Positions 24,893-35,223 are shown, counted from the stretch's first letter. The stretch: DNA of 64,000 bases from SAR86 cluster bacterium (GCA_028140145.1 JAOIOC010000003.1:1-64000), one strand, 5' to 3'. Made by a program: numbers and translations. The notes: generated by a model not told the origin, from the letters alone.

Positions 24893-25687
24893 TTAGTTAC
24901 TGTCGGCTACTGCACCACCATCCGATGCAATAGTTTGGCCAACGATATATTCTCCTGCTCTGGAGCATAAAAAGATGGCGAGTCCAGCGATGTCCTCAAT
25001 ACCGCCAACTCTGCCGCTTGGATTTGCATCGCCTACCTGACTCCAGTCCACATCGGTATCGCCGCCGAAGCCCACTCCAGTACTTAACATCCAAGTTGGA
25101 TAAGGTCCAGGCGCTATGGCATTAACAATTATCTTTTCTTTAATTAAAAAAGCAGCTAACACGCGAGATAAATGATGCACGGCTGCTTTGGACGGACCGT
25201 ATGCAAAATTTTCAAATGCTCCTTTCTTCAATCCATCAATCGAACCAATGTTAATGACTCTGGAAGGATCAGTTTTTCCAGCTTCTCTTAATAAAGGGAG
25301 AAGTTTTTGTGTTAAAAAGAAGATGCCTTTTACGTTGGTATCCATGACTTTATCCCAACCCATTTCAGGATATGTGTCTATTGGTTCTCCCCAAGCAACT
25401 CCGGCGTTGTTAATTAAAATATCAAGTTTGTCCTCTTTTGCTTTGATCGCATCAGCTAGAGCTTCTATGCCTTCAACATTGGAAACGTCTGCGGGAATGG
25501 ATATGCACTCACCCCCGTATTCTTCGCTGAGTTTTTTTGCAGTTTCATCGCAAGCATCTGCTTTTCTAGAACTGATATAAACTTTCGCTCCGGAGGATAA
25601 GAAGCCTGCTGCGATCATGCTTCCGATACCCCTTGAGCCCCCCGTGACCAATGCCACTTTACCTTTAATAGAAAATATATCTTTCAT
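24893..25687 (-). CDS. SDR family oxidoreductase (FabG/RhlG-like)
   Basis: A 264-residue classical SDR: VTGGSRGIG (residues 15-23), NNAGVAWG near 93, INIGSIDG near 145 with the catalytic Ser, YGPSKAA near 163 with Tyr/Lys, and IAPGPYPTWM near 192. The C-terminus, YIVGQTIASDGG, is the usual one for 3-ketoacyl reductase-like SDRs. Substrate unknown. The ribosome site GGAG lies before the ATG. It is unrelated in detail to the SDR at 15588. Confidence 0.9.
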   Translation of the reverse strand: MKDIFSIKGKVALVTGGSRGIGSMIAAGFLSSGAKVYISSRKADACDETAKKLSEEYGGECISIPADVSNVEGIEALADAIKAKEDKLDILINNAGVAWGEPIDTYPEMGWDKVMDTNVKGIFFLTQKLLPLLREAGKTDPSRVINIGSIDGLKKGAFENFAYGPSKAAVHHLSRVLAAFLIKEKIIVNAIAPGPYPTWMLSTGVGFGGDTDVDWSQVGDANPSGRVGGIEDIAGLAIFLCSRAGEYIVGQTIASDGGAVADSN

Positions 25688-25721
25688 TTGTCTCTCCTTT
25701 GAATCTTAAATACAAATATAA

Positions 25722-26423
25722 CTAATAAATAGCCAATTTAGAAAACGGTTTCTCATTAATCTTGGTATTCTTCTTGGTGACTTCAAAAGCGTTCTTTCTT
25801 TTATTGAAAACTACTGCCTTATAAGGTTTTTCATCAATTAAATGCAGAGCGCAACCGCCATCAATGGCAAAACATGCTTCAAATAATTTCCTTTTCAGCA
25901 TTTTGTGTACCGTTGGTCTTCTCTGAGGTTCTTCGTCGTAGTGCGGACAGCAGACTCCAGAGACGAAATCTAGACAGTCCATGATTTTTAATTCATCAGC
26001 CCAAGAATCAGTTATCCCCTTTTCAAACCAGCAAATGGCTCCAGCACTAACTCCGCTCATCACAGTGCCTTTTTGGTATGCTTTTTTTAATATTTTATCC
26101 AAACCCCAGTCGCGCCATACTGCCAACATGCTTTTGGTATTCCCGCCACCTACAAAGATTGCGTCTTGCGAGGAAATTAACTTTTCTAAATCTGGAGTGC
26201 GTTTGAAAAAATCCAAGTGTGTGGGCACACAATTTAAACTAGCAAAAGTTGCGTAGTAGTTGAGCTTGTAAGCTTCTAGATCGCCGGTGGCTGTTGGAAT
26301 AAAACAGATATTTGGTTTTCTCTTTTTTGTCTGTTCAAGAATATATCGTTCTACGATCCCTTCACCAGGATTTCTTCCAAAGCCTCCGCCGCCAATGGAT
26401 ATAATTTGTCTTGGTTTACTCAC
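25722..26423 (-). CDS. peptidase family S51 protein (PepE/cyanophycinase-like)
   Basis: A 233-residue Ser peptidase-like protein. The nucleophile elbow SGVSAGAICWFE lies near residue 125 and the oxyanion-side motif AIFVGGGNTKSM near 93. In E. coli PepE, S51 enzymes split aspartyl dipeptides; cyanophycinases split cyanophycin. The length matches the dipeptidase branch. It lies 34 nt upstream of the SDR gene on the same strand. Confidence 0.85.
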   Translation of the reverse strand: MSKPRQIISIGGGGFGRNPGEGIVERYILEQTKKRKPNICFIPTATGDLEAYKLNYYATFASLNCVPTHLDFFKRTPDLEKLISSQDAIFVGGGNTKSMLAVWRDWGLDKILKKAYQKGTVMSGVSAGAICWFEKGITDSWADELKIMDCLDFVSGVCCPHYDEEPQRRPTVHKMLKRKLFEACFAIDGGCALHLIDEKPYKAVVFNKRKNAFEVTKKNTKINEKPFSKLAIY

Positions 26424-26536
26424 TTAAATTCTGGAAAAAATTTGTTTTGCAAATACCGCACTTTAAGTGGTTTCCGAGTTTTCATCTCCCAATTAATATA
26501 ACAGCTTTATTCCGTCCTTAAAATTTTTGAATCGAT

Positions 26537-27418
26537 TTAAGTGTTTAATTCTTCAGGAATTTCTTCAATTGCAGGTTCTAAATCTATAGGCGACAATTCT
26601 CTTGGACATCCAAATAATCTCTCGCAGGGAAGTTCTTTACCCATTTCTATTGGATAATTCTCGCTTAATATATCTCTTACCTTACCCGTCCAAATAGCGT
26701 ACCCCCTCGGATTCATGTGCAACATATCAGGGATGTAAAGCTCTCTTCGAGGTTTTCCATCTTCCGTAAACATAGTTTCAGAGACATTGATTACAAAAAG
26801 GTTTGGATCAACTTTAGCAAGGTCTTCAATGTGATCGTTCCATTTAAGTTGGAGGTTTCTTTGAAAAAAACGACTCGGCGAGGGCTGGATTTCGATAACA
26901 AAAAGTTTGGTGTCTGGTAAATCACGCTTCACGCGGTTATAAAAGATTTCAAAATCAAGTTTCACTTTCTCTACCGGGTTATAGGCTGCTATGTCGTTGG
27001 TGCCACAAAAAAATATGATAGCTTTAGGTTCGTAAGGCAAAACAATCGATTCAAAATGCCTATTAATATGCTTGATATGGGCTCCACCAAAACCCCTATT
27101 GATAACTTCTAAGGGCGCCATATCCTCTGACAAAGATTTCCAAAGTCTTATCGATGAGCTGCCAATAAAAAGAAACTTATTTTTAGCCGGAGGAGAAATT
27201 TGATCTTGGGCTACGAATGCGTTGATATCCTCATCAAACTTCTCTATGTCGTTAGAGTTATAAGATTTTAATCTTTCTATCCAAGCTTCTAATTCTTCTT
27301 CGGTTAACTGATAGCCCATGGACTTAGCTGTCTCTCTTATAGTTTTTGCATACTGGCTATCCTCATTGCTTAATAATGAAACCGATATCAAAATAAAGAT
27401 GATTAAAAAAACTTTCAT
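26537..27418 (-). CDS. exported SGNH/GDSL hydrolase
   Basis: A 293-residue protein with a signal peptide (MKVFLIIFILISVSLLS). SGNH-fold blocks are visible: FLFIGSSSIRLW near residue 85 (nucleophile Ser), INRGFGGAH near 108 (Gly block), IIFFCGTNDIA near 135 (Asn block), and DMLHMNPRGY near 233 with the Asp/His pair. It probably de-esterifies a sugar or lipid in the periplasm. The C-terminal 40 residues are acidic and not part of the fold. Confidence 0.85.
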   Translation of the reverse strand: MKVFLIIFILISVSLLSNEDSQYAKTIRETAKSMGYQLTEEELEAWIERLKSYNSNDIEKFDEDINAFVAQDQISPPAKNKFLFIGSSSIRLWKSLSEDMAPLEVINRGFGGAHIKHINRHFESIVLPYEPKAIIFFCGTNDIAAYNPVEKVKLDFEIFYNRVKRDLPDTKLFVIEIQPSPSRFFQRNLQLKWNDHIEDLAKVDPNLFVINVSETMFTEDGKPRRELYIPDMLHMNPRGYAIWTGKVRDILSENYPIEMGKELPCERLFGCPRELSPIDLEPAIEEIPEELNT

Positions 27419-27461
27419 ATCTTTTATATATTTTGCATTAAAAATGATATCTTAGACCGCT

Positions 27462-27842
27462 ATGACAGACAAAATAATCCTGATAGTTATTGGCCTGGAA
27501 TGGCTTATTTTTGGATTAATTGGATTAATCAGCCCTGTTTACATAGCAGCTTTATTGGATATGCAGTTAGGTTCTTCCATTGGCTACAACGAACTCAGGG
27601 CAATGTATGCATTTTTTGCGTGCATGGGTTTTACTGCTCTTTTGAGTTTATGGAATGTAAAACTTAAAAAAACCGCCTACCTATTATTTTGTATTGTTCT
27701 TGGATGTTTCTTAATTGGAAGAATCATAAGTTTCATTTTTGATGGTTCGCCCACACAAGGAGGCATTATCATTTTTGTGAATGAACTTATTGTTTATGCT
27801 CTTGTAATGTGGAGATACAGGAAAAGAGAAGTTCTTTTTTAG
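27462..27842 (+). CDS. DUF4345-like membrane protein
   Basis: A 126-residue protein with four hydrophobic segments. YNELRAMYAFFACMGFTALL near residue 45 matches the conserved core of DUF4345 inner-membrane proteins of unknown function. It is divergent from the GDSL hydrolase gene with a 43-nt gap and is followed by the carboxylesterase gene after about 20 nt, so it may share a transcript with it. Confidence 0.7.
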   Translation: MTDKIILIVIGLEWLIFGLIGLISPVYIAALLDMQLGSSIGYNELRAMYAFFACMGFTALLSLWNVKLKKTAYLLFCIVLGCFLIGRIISFIFDGSPTQGGIIIFVNELIVYALVMWRYRKREVLF

Positions 27843-27861
27843 ATTTAGTTGGGGTTTGGTT

Positions 27862-29532
27862 TTGCGGTTTCTTATTGTTATTTTTTCTATTTTTCTTATT
27901 GGGTGTAATTTTTCAAGCGGAAAGGACACTGAAATCTTGAGCATTCCTCAAGGGGATTTAGTTGGTTTTACAAAAGGCGAAACCGATTATTTTTTGGGCA
28001 TACCTTATGCTGAGCCTCCTACAGGAGATAATAGATTTGAACCACCAAAATCTCATAAGGGTTGGAGCGATGTTTTAGAGGCAAAGGAAGCGGAAAAGCA
28101 GTGTATGCAACCTCAAGGTGAAGAAGGCGAATTAAGTGAGTTCTTTGAGGTTTTTCTTACGAAATCTGGAATGAAGCGGTGGGAACAAATCATTCTAGAA
28201 AATGCTGCCTGGCTTTTCGCAAGTTTAGATTTTGAGAAACAGCAATCCGAAGATTGCTTATTCATTAACATCATTAAACCCTCAAAAATAGATAACGGTT
28301 CCTTACCTGTTATGGTTTGGTTCCACGGAGGTGGTTATAACTTCGGTAACGGTGATGGACTATACATAACAGATAGATTTGCAAAACGTGACGTTATCTT
28401 GGTAACAATGAACTACCGATTAGGTCCATTTGGATTTTTTGCACATCCGTTATTATCTGAAACATCAAAAATGGGTGTCTCAGGAAATTATGGAACTTTA
28501 GATCAAATCCAAGCCTTAAAATGGGTGCAGACCAATATACATCTATTTGGGGGCGATCCAGATAACGTAACTATTTTCGGTGAATCCGCCGGAGGAGCAA
28601 GCGTTGAAACCTTAGTGTCAACAAAACTTGCAAAAGATCTTTTTCATAAAGCCATAGCTCAAAGCGGTTACACAGTAGGAAGAGCTAGAAATATCAGAGA
28701 GCAAAAAGGTGATCTAATTTCTGCAGAATCGCTCGGGGAAAAGTTTTTTTATTCAATATCTGGAATAGATAATCCTTCTGTAGAAGATATTAAAAATCTA
28801 CCAGCGGATCTTTTTTTTGAAACTGAAAAATTTGAAAAGGAAAACGATAGTGAACAAGCTGGATGGTTTCCTATCGAGGACAAATGGGTTTTTGATTCGC
28901 CGACGCAAATAAGTTTTACCGAAGGCAAAACCAATGATGTTATTTACGTTGCTGGATTTAATGCAAATGAGGGTACCAATTTATCTCCTTTCGTATTTGG
29001 TGAAAAACTTAATGAGAATGATTGGATCAAACAAACTTGGGAGATGAGTGACTTCTCTTACCTTCCTTTACCTGATGATGTAAAAGCATATGGCGAAAGT
29101 CTTGAATATTCGAAGGAACGATCTGCCAATGAATTGTGGGGCGATTTAGCATTTGGAGGAGATGGTTTTTTCATGGTTAATCAGTTTGCATCCAATGGCG
29201 GAGAAGCTTATTTGTATTATTTTGAAAAAGGCCCGTCATCGGATACCCAAACTCTTGATGCCGCGCATGGCTTAGAGTTGTTTTATCTGTTCGATAACAT
29301 AGTCCCATTTTGGCCTTGGAAAAAAATTGATGATGAAATTAGAGATGCGATGCTTAAGGATTGGACGGATATTGCAAAATATGGAAAACCAAGAAGTGAA
29401 TGGCAAAAATTTGATCCGAATAATCCAAAGGCAATGCATTATGGGCAGAGAATTGAATTCAAGACTCCCGAAAAACTCTCTCTTTATAAGAGTCTAGAAA
29501 AGGTTTATTTAGAAGAAGGAAAAAATTTCTAG
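27862..29532 (+). CDS. type B carboxylesterase lipoprotein
   Basis: A 556-residue alpha/beta hydrolase of the carboxylesterase type B family. The start is a TTG; I prefer 27862 (GGGG 7 nt upstream) over the track's 27856. MRFLIVIFSIFLIGC is a lipoprotein signal, so it should be a membrane-anchored periplasmic or surface esterase. Landmarks are VMVWFHGGGYNFG near residue 150, NYRLGPFGFF near 180, FGESAGGAS with the nucleophile Ser near 235, and AAHGLELFYLF with the catalytic His near 470. The 3' end overlaps the convergent hydrolase gene by 4 nt. Confidence 0.88.
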   Translation: MRFLIVIFSIFLIGCNFSSGKDTEILSIPQGDLVGFTKGETDYFLGIPYAEPPTGDNRFEPPKSHKGWSDVLEAKEAEKQCMQPQGEEGELSEFFEVFLTKSGMKRWEQIILENAAWLFASLDFEKQQSEDCLFINIIKPSKIDNGSLPVMVWFHGGGYNFGNGDGLYITDRFAKRDVILVTMNYRLGPFGFFAHPLLSETSKMGVSGNYGTLDQIQALKWVQTNIHLFGGDPDNVTIFGESAGGASVETLVSTKLAKDLFHKAIAQSGYTVGRARNIREQKGDLISAESLGEKFFYSISGIDNPSVEDIKNLPADLFFETEKFEKENDSEQAGWFPIEDKWVFDSPTQISFTEGKTNDVIYVAGFNANEGTNLSPFVFGEKLNENDWIKQTWEMSDFSYLPLPDDVKAYGESLEYSKERSANELWGDLAFGGDGFFMVNQFASNGGEAYLYYFEKGPSSDTQTLDAAHGLELFYLFDNIVPFWPWKKIDDEIRDAMLKDWTDIAKYGKPRSEWQKFDPNNPKAMHYGQRIEFKTPEKLSLYKSLEKVYLEEGKNF

Positions 29533-30470
29533 AGCAGGTGCTTTTTCATGAAAGAAAGTGCTTGATCCATAGCGTCTCTTCTTATCGACCAATCTCCGCC
29601 CGAATGAGCGCCAAACTTTATCTCGCCGGTTTCAAATATTTTAACTCTATCTTCAAATGAGTTAGCACTCATTGCTTTTCCATCATCGGTAATAAAAGTG
29701 ATACTTCCATCGTTTTTTAACTGTGCAAACTTTTCATTTATTGCCAGCGCTTCAGGCCAAAAAGTCACAGGATGAATAGAGTCAAAAGAGTGATGACCTT
29801 TTTTAAATTCACACACCTCAACATCCGCACCAGCTTTCTTCATTTCTTTGCAAATATCTTTAACAAGAATGCCAGGCGTATAGTCATCATCTGAACCAAT
29901 TAAATTTAAAATTGGAGCTTTTGACCATCGGTGTTCATCCGGATTCAAAAACGTTGGAGGATAAAAAGGTAGGTGAGCACAAAATCTCTCACCGTTTGGT
30001 GCAAGCTTCTCCATAATAGGTTCCCACGCAGCATAGAAAGCTACCATGCCGCCTAAGCTCCAACCGGTAATTGCGATTTTATTTGCGTCTAGATCAGGAT
30101 GCCTTGATAAAAATTTCAAAGGTTCTACCACATCAACCATCATCATGGCTGTTGTCACAGAGAGTTGATCTTCGACAGTAGAAGCAACCCCTCTTGAATC
30201 AAAACTGTGAGCTTTAAAGACTGCAATTCCATTATTGAGAAAATTGAGTATATGTTCATGATGGTGCCCTGCCCAATTATCGCTTCCATGCGCGCATACT
30301 ACTACTGGATAGGGTTTTTTCCCCTGTTCTGGAAAAATTAACCAACCAAAACTATCTTGAGTTTCGGCTTCATCTAATTCATTAAATATTTGATAGAACT
30401 CATAAGGATTTTTGGATTTATATTCGATGTATCCGAATTCGTTTTCTTTAAAGTTGATTTTTTCGTTCAC
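29529..30470 (-). CDS. alpha/beta hydrolase (dienelactone hydrolase-like)
   Basis: A 313-residue cytoplasmic hydrolase. VVCAHGSDNWAGHH near residue 57 is the oxyanion loop, ITGWSLGGMVAFYAAW near 135 has the nucleophile (GxSxG), IGSDDDYTPG near 190 the acid, and KGHHSFDS near 220 the His. This order fits the dienelactone hydrolase/prolyl oligopeptidase-like group. Substrate unknown. It is divergent from pckA with an 89-nt shared upstream region. Confidence 0.82.
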   Translation of the reverse strand: MNEKINFKENEFGYIEYKSKNPYEFYQIFNELDEAETQDSFGWLIFPEQGKKPYPVVVCAHGSDNWAGHHHEHILNFLNNGIAVFKAHSFDSRGVASTVEDQLSVTTAMMMVDVVEPLKFLSRHPDLDANKIAITGWSLGGMVAFYAAWEPIMEKLAPNGERFCAHLPFYPPTFLNPDEHRWSKAPILNLIGSDDDYTPGILVKDICKEMKKAGADVEVCEFKKGHHSFDSIHPVTFWPEALAINEKFAQLKNDGSITFITDDGKAMSANSFEDRVKIFETGEIKFGAHSGGDWSIRRDAMDQALSFMKKHLL

Positions 30471-30559
30471 GTCTTATAATTATTGAGAATAATTCTTATT
30501 TGATGATTAAATTTGCTCCATAAAGTGTCATAATGTCCAACCGAACTTTGAAGAACTAA

Positions 30560-32083
30560 ATGAATCATAATATTCCGATTGATAATCTTATAGAAATTGC
30601 CCTCAATAACAAGGAAGGCATCACTGCATCCAATGGTGCCCTAATAGTCACCACGGGAAAGAGAACCGGGAGAAGCCCTAAAGACAGATTTATTGTCGAG
30701 GATTCAATTACCAGAGATGTTGTTGATTGGAGTGAGAACAATCAGCCCATCAATTCAGAGAAGTTCGAACGACTTTGGAATGAGTCAGCAGACTATCTTA
30801 AGGGAAAAGAGACTTATACTGCAGATCTTCATGTTGGGGCTAGTGCTGAGCATTACCAGCCTGTTGTAGTTGAAAATGAGCTAGCCTGGCACAACGTCTT
30901 CTGTCAAAGCTTACTCATTAGACCTGAATCCTTTAACCCTAAGAAAAAAGATTTATGGAATCTTAGATGTGTTCCAAGCTTTGTTTGTGACCCTAAAGTC
31001 CATGGAACTAATTCGGATGGAACAGTGATGATCAATTTCACTGAGAAAAAGGTTCTTATTCTTGGAATAGCGTATGCAGGCGAAATGAAGAAATCTATGT
31101 TTGGAGTCTTGAACTTCATCTTACCTGAACACGATGTCTTACCTATGCATTGTGCTGCAAATGCTGGAGAGAACGGCGATGTTTCACTTTTCTTTGGTCT
31201 TTCTGGGACAGGCAAAACAACTCTATCAGCCGACCCAAGTAGATGGTTGATTGGCGATGATGAACATGGCTGGGGTGAGGGAATTGTCTTTAATTTCGAA
31301 GGCGGATGTTATGCAAAAACAGTAAACCTATCGCAAAAAAACGAACCTATCATTTGGGATGCTATTAAAAGAGGCTCAGTGGTTGAAAATGTCGTACTCA
31401 AGCCTAATACCATTGATATTGATTACGCTAATCAATCTATTACTGAGAATACAAGAGCGGTCTATCCTCTTTCACATGTAGACAGTCATTTAAAAGATAA
31501 TTTTGCTGGCGAGCCAAATGCAATTATTTTCCTTACTTGTGATTTAACTGGGGTACTGCCTCCAGTATCTATTCTGAGTAAAGAGGCGGCTGCGTATCAC
31601 TTTCTCAGCGGTTATACAGCAAAAGTTGGTTCCACAGAAATTGGTTCGACCAAAGATCTGGATTCAACCTTTTCTCACTGTTTCGGCTCTCCGTTTTTTC
31701 CAAGGCCTCCTAGAGTTTATGCTGAACTTTTAATGAAAAGAATTGAGAGTTTCGGCAGTAAAGTATTCATTGTTAATTCTGGATGGACCGGAGGTCCATA
31801 CGGAGTTGGTAATAGATTTGATATTCCTGTTACCAGGAGTGTCATAAAAGCTATACAGGATGGTTCTATCCATGAATCATCTACAGAAATGCTTGATATC
31901 ATGAATGTTGAAATACCCGTCAATCTTGATGGCGTAGATCCAAAACTTTTAAATCCGTCTGCTACATGGGGAAGTAAATCAGATTACGATAATGAAGCAA
32001 AACAACTTGCTGAAAAATTTAGAACTAACATAGAAAAATTTAATCTCTCATCCGAAGTAGTAGCAGCTGGTCCAAAGGTATAA
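30560..32083 (+). CDS. pckA: phosphoenolpyruvate carboxykinase (ATP)
   Basis: A 507-residue enzyme converting oxaloacetate and ATP to PEP, the entry step of gluconeogenesis. Diagnostic segments are [15 protein letters not shown] near residue 31, [16 protein letters not shown] near 213 (P-loop with the ATP-type signature) and [12 protein letters not shown] near 230. The GTP-dependent form is excluded by this P-loop. gshA follows after 12 nt, so the two are probably co-transcribed, although their functions are unrelated. Confidence 0.97.
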   Translation: MNHNIPIDNLIEIALNNKEGITASNGALIVTTGKRTGRSPKDRFIVEDSITRDVVDWSENNQPINSEKFERLWNESADYLKGKETYTADLHVGASAEHYQPVVVENELAWHNVFCQSLLIRPESFNPKKKDLWNLRCVPSFVCDPKVHGTNSDGTVMINFTEKKVLILGIAYAGEMKKSMFGVLNFILPEHDVLPMHCAANAGENGDVSLFFGLSGTGKTTLSADPSRWLIGDDEHGWGEGIVFNFEGGCYAKTVNLSQKNEPIIWDAIKRGSVVENVVLKPNTIDIDYANQSITENTRAVYPLSHVDSHLKDNFAGEPNAIIFLTCDLTGVLPPVSILSKEAAAYHFLSGYTAKVGSTEIGSTKDLDSTFSHCFGSPFFPRPPRVYAELLMKRIESFGSKVFIVNSGWTGGPYGVGNRFDIPVTRSVIKAIQDGSIHESSTEMLDIMNVEIPVNLDGVDPKLLNPSATWGSKSDYDNEAKQLAEKFRTNIEKFNLSSEVVAAGPKV

Positions 32084-32095
32084 TCTTTACCAGCA

Positions 32096-33646
32096 ATGTC
32101 TAACGAATTTCTTAATTCTCTAGAAGATCTAGACTCATTAAATCTGTCTGATTTTATAAAATTCTCTCGGAGAGGCATTGAAAAAGAAAATTTAAGATCA
32201 AAGAATTGCTCCATATCTCTTGAAGATCATCCTAAAGCTTACGGCTCGTCTTTGACCAATCCTAGAATCACCACTGACTTCTCAGAAGCCTTGATCGAGT
32301 TAGTCACCAGCCCAAATAAGGACCTTAATAACTGTCTTAAAGAGTTGGAAAATATCGTTTACTTTTGCTTAAAAAATACTGATGATGATTTTTGGCCGGC
32401 AAGCATACCCATGTCCATAGAAGATGAATCTGCAATTCCAATTGCAGAATACGGGCACTCTAACTCGGGCAAACTGAAAAAACTTTATCGCATTGGTTTA
32501 TCTCATAGATATGGAAGCATGATGCAGACGGTTTCCGGTATACATTACAATTTTTCTTTTGACGATCGATTATTTGAAGAATGGGCAAAAAATGAAGGTG
32601 GGTCACTCAGAGAATTCAAAGATAAAAAATATTTGAGTCTGGTAAGAAACTTCCGAAGAAATGCTTGGTTAATTACTTACCTTTTTGGATGCAGCCCTAT
32701 AGTCCCAAAAGCTTTTGCAAAAGGGAGGGAACATAGTCTTAAAGAATTAAATGCAAATGATCTTTACCTAGAGAACGCCACTTGTCTAAGAATGGGAGAA
32801 TTGGGATACATATCAAAATCACAAGATAATCTTAATATTGCCTACAATAATCTTGAGGAATATTTGGTCGATCTAAAAAAAGCCTTAACAACTGATCATC
32901 CAAGATATAAAACCCTAGGTACAAAAGTTGGTGATGAATACATACAGTTGAATACTGCTATCATTCAAATTGAAAATGAGTATTACAGCTCAATTAGACC
33001 TAAAAGATTAGTTGGAAGTGGAGAAAGACCAATTAATGCACTCAGAGAAAACGGCATAGAGTACGTTGAGATTAGAGCTTTAGATAATAATATATATGAT
33101 CCATTCGGTATTTCGGATGAAACAGCCATTTTCCTAGAAAGTTTTCTTTTTTACTGTTTGCTATGTGAAGATCAGCCGTGTGATGCTGATGAAATAATTA
33201 AAATACAAAATAATTGGGGGAAAGTTGTTCTCTCAGGTAGAGATGAAAACACAGAGTTACAGTTCAAAGAAGGCTCAGCACCATTAAAAGAAAGAGCTAT
33301 CGAAATTCTCGATGCAATGACCAACTTTGAAGATCGAATAGGTGATCTGGGATATCGAAACATTTATAAAAAATCCCTAGAATCTCAAAGACTTAAAATA
33401 AGTGATTCAAACATGACACCTTCAGGAAAACTGTTACAAGACATCACAGAATCTGGATTATCTTGGGATGAGTACACTGATCAGATCGCCAAAAGTCATA
33501 AAGAAGAGATACTTAAGTCAAAGAGAGATGTAGATTACTTAGAAGAGCAAGCTAAAAAATCATTAGAAGAGTTCTCTATAAAAGAAACTCAAAAAGAAAA
33601 AGACTTTGATTCTTTTCTTGCAGAGTACCTATCTGCAATTGAATAA
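32096..33646 (+). CDS. gshA: glutamate-cysteine ligase
   Basis: A 516-residue protein matching the E. coli-type GshA (518 aa). It joins glutamate and cysteine, the first step of glutathione synthesis. SRRGIEKENLRS near residue 24 and SGIHYNFSFDD near 145 are typical; RLVGSGERPINALRENGIEYVEIRALD (from about 302) is the substrate-binding core. gshB is not in this window. Glutathione supply fits with the GST and MAPEG genes upstream. Confidence 0.96.
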   Translation: MSNEFLNSLEDLDSLNLSDFIKFSRRGIEKENLRSKNCSISLEDHPKAYGSSLTNPRITTDFSEALIELVTSPNKDLNNCLKELENIVYFCLKNTDDDFWPASIPMSIEDESAIPIAEYGHSNSGKLKKLYRIGLSHRYGSMMQTVSGIHYNFSFDDRLFEEWAKNEGGSLREFKDKKYLSLVRNFRRNAWLITYLFGCSPIVPKAFAKGREHSLKELNANDLYLENATCLRMGELGYISKSQDNLNIAYNNLEEYLVDLKKALTTDHPRYKTLGTKVGDEYIQLNTAIIQIENEYYSSIRPKRLVGSGERPINALRENGIEYVEIRALDNNIYDPFGISDETAIFLESFLFYCLLCEDQPCDADEIIKIQNNWGKVVLSGRDENTELQFKEGSAPLKERAIEILDAMTNFEDRIGDLGYRNIYKKSLESQRLKISDSNMTPSGKLLQDITESGLSWDEYTDQIAKSHKEEILKSKRDVDYLEEQAKKSLEEFSIKETQKEKDFDSFLAEYLSAIE

Positions 33647-33677
33647 GGCAAAATATAAATTTAAATTGGAGAGAATT

Positions 33678-34667
33678 ATGAAAGCTTTTGTTTGTAATGA
33701 ATTTGGACCAGTTGATATTCATAAGGTTGAAGATGTTACAGAGCCAGAATTGTTAGATGGCCAAGTATTAATTGATGTCAAAGCTGCTGGGGTCAGCTTT
33801 CCTGAAGTACTCATAGTCCAAGGCCTATATCAGTTCAAACCTCCCTTTCCTTTCATTCCGGGAGGAGAAGTCGCTGGTGTGATAAGTAAGATAGGGAACG
33901 GTGTTGAAGGTTATAAAGAAGGCGACAGGGTTATTGCTATGTGCGGAAATGGAGCGATGGCGGAGAAAGTTGCTGCATCTGCAGCCTCGCTTACTAAACT
34001 GCCAGAATCAATGAGCTTCCCCGAAGGAGCTGCATTTCCTATGAACTACGGCACAACAATTCACGGCCTTAAACAAAGAGCCAATCTTCAAGAAGGTGAA
34101 ACCTTAATGGTTTCTGGAGCTGCCGGAGGCCTAGGAATAACTGCTATCCACGTAGGAAAAGCGATGGGTGCAAAAGTAATAGCAACTGCATCATCAGAAG
34201 AAAAATTAGAAATCTGTAAGCAAGAGGGAGCTGATGAGGTAGTTTTGTATCCCAGAGATATGGACAAAGACAAGCAAAAAGAATTTTCAAATAATCTGAA
34301 AGCCGTTGCTCCCAATGGAATTGATGTAATTTATGATATTGTTGGTGGTGATTATGCTGAGCCTTCTTTGAGAGCAATTGCAAGAAACGGCAGATATCTG
34401 GTAATAGGATTTACTGCAGGCATACCAAAAATGCCTCTGAACTTAACACTACTAAAAGAATGCCAAATCGTCGGAGTATTTTGGGGACAGTTCCAAGGCT
34501 TGGAGCCTGAGGTAAATAAACAAAATTTTGATGATTGTTTTAAGATGGTGACTGATGGAAAATTTAAACCTTTAGTGTCACACACTTATAAGATTGAAGA
34601 TTCAGTAGAAGCTTTAAAATTCATTCAAGATAGAAAAGCGACCGGAAAAGTTATTGTAGAGTTTTAA
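33678..34667 (+). CDS. NADPH:quinone oxidoreductase (MDR family)
   Basis: The ATG at 33678 with GGAGAG upstream is the real start (MKAFVCNEFGPVD), not 33606, which lies inside gshA; the product is 329 residues. It is a zinc-independent medium-chain reductase: FPFIPGGEVAGVI near residue 58, VSGAAGGLGITAIHVGKAMG near 143 (NADP-binding), and GVFWGQF near 265. Such enzymes reduce quinones or enoyl compounds. The gene ends at the bidirectional terminator 34676-34709. Confidence 0.92.
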   Translation: MKAFVCNEFGPVDIHKVEDVTEPELLDGQVLIDVKAAGVSFPEVLIVQGLYQFKPPFPFIPGGEVAGVISKIGNGVEGYKEGDRVIAMCGNGAMAEKVAASAASLTKLPESMSFPEGAAFPMNYGTTIHGLKQRANLQEGETLMVSGAAGGLGITAIHVGKAMGAKVIATASSEEKLEICKQEGADEVVLYPRDMDKDKQKEFSNNLKAVAPNGIDVIYDIVGGDYAEPSLRAIARNGRYLVIGFTAGIPKMPLNLTLLKECQIVGVFWGQFQGLEPEVNKQNFDDCFKMVTDGKFKPLVSHTYKIEDSVEALKFIQDRKATGKVIVEF

Positions 34668-34675
34668 ATGTTTTT

Positions 34676-34709
34676 AAAAAAAAAGAGGAGCTATAGCTCC
34701 TCTTTTTTC
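34676..34709. terminator. bidirectional rho-independent terminator
   Basis: The perfect 18-bp palindrome GAGGAGCTATAGCTCCTC is flanked by nine A before it and six T after it. It lies between the convergent quinone oxidoreductase gene and the first of the three small membrane protein genes and can serve both. Confidence 0.92.
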
Positions 34710-34719
34710 TAGATAAAGT

Positions 34720-35124
34720 TTAGCTTCTTTTAATCCAAATCCCACCAAGAATAATTGCAAGAATAACAAGATACCAAACCATGAATACCGGATCTGCAGG
34801 TATCAAACTAAATGAAGAATCCCCCACACCAATCGAGTCAACAAATTGCTGGCCACTAGCTGTGAGATTATCAAGCTCTGCTAGTGCATTGACAGTGCCT
34901 TGCCAGTTTGCATATAAGAAACCTACTGTTTGAAGATTGTAATAAACAACACCCAAACCAAATAAGGTTGCTAAAACTTTGTTTAACATTGGCGTGCCAG
35001 GATCACTTTGAACATTTACCACCATTCTGAAGGCGACCCATATAAGAAAAGCACCTGCTGCAAGATATACAGAGTTACTTATTAAAAAAACATTAAATTG
35101 ATTAATTATTTCCATTTCAGTCAT
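34720..35124 (-). CDS. small membrane protein, tandem family member 1
   Basis: The ATG at 35124 has AAGGAGAG upstream; the track start at 35166 is too early. The product has 134 residues and about three hydrophobic segments. It is homologous to the next two genes: FLIWVAFR in the first segment, LNKVLATLFGLG and YYNLQTVGF in the second, a soluble loop with GQQFVDSIGVGD, then DPVFMVWYLVILAIILGGIW near the end. The family is unknown to me. Each of the three genes has its own ribosome site and terminator. Confidence 0.85.
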   Translation of the reverse strand: MTEMEIINQFNVFLISNSVYLAAGAFLIWVAFRMVVNVQSDPGTPMLNKVLATLFGLGVVYYNLQTVGFLYANWQGTVNALAELDNLTASGQQFVDSIGVGDSSFSLIPADPVFMVWYLVILAIILGGIWIKRS

Positions 35125-35174
35125 ATTTCTCTCCTTAATAATTAAACTGAGCTGACATAGTATCACCTACTATT

Positions 35175-35207
35175 AAAAAAGGGAGTAAGAAATTACCCCC
35201 TTTTTTT
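35175..35207 (-). terminator. rho-independent terminator
   Basis: On the minus strand GGGGGTAA-TTTC-TTACTCCC (one G-T wobble) is followed by TTTTTT and preceded by an A-run. It lies 17 nt after the stop of the membrane protein gene 35224-35628. Confidence 0.88.
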
Positions 35208-35223
35208 ATTTTTATCTAGAGAC

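Noticed and set aside
25188-25580. 130-aa plus-strand ORF
   Set aside because: Antisense shadow of the SDR gene 24893-25687, which has all SDR motifs.
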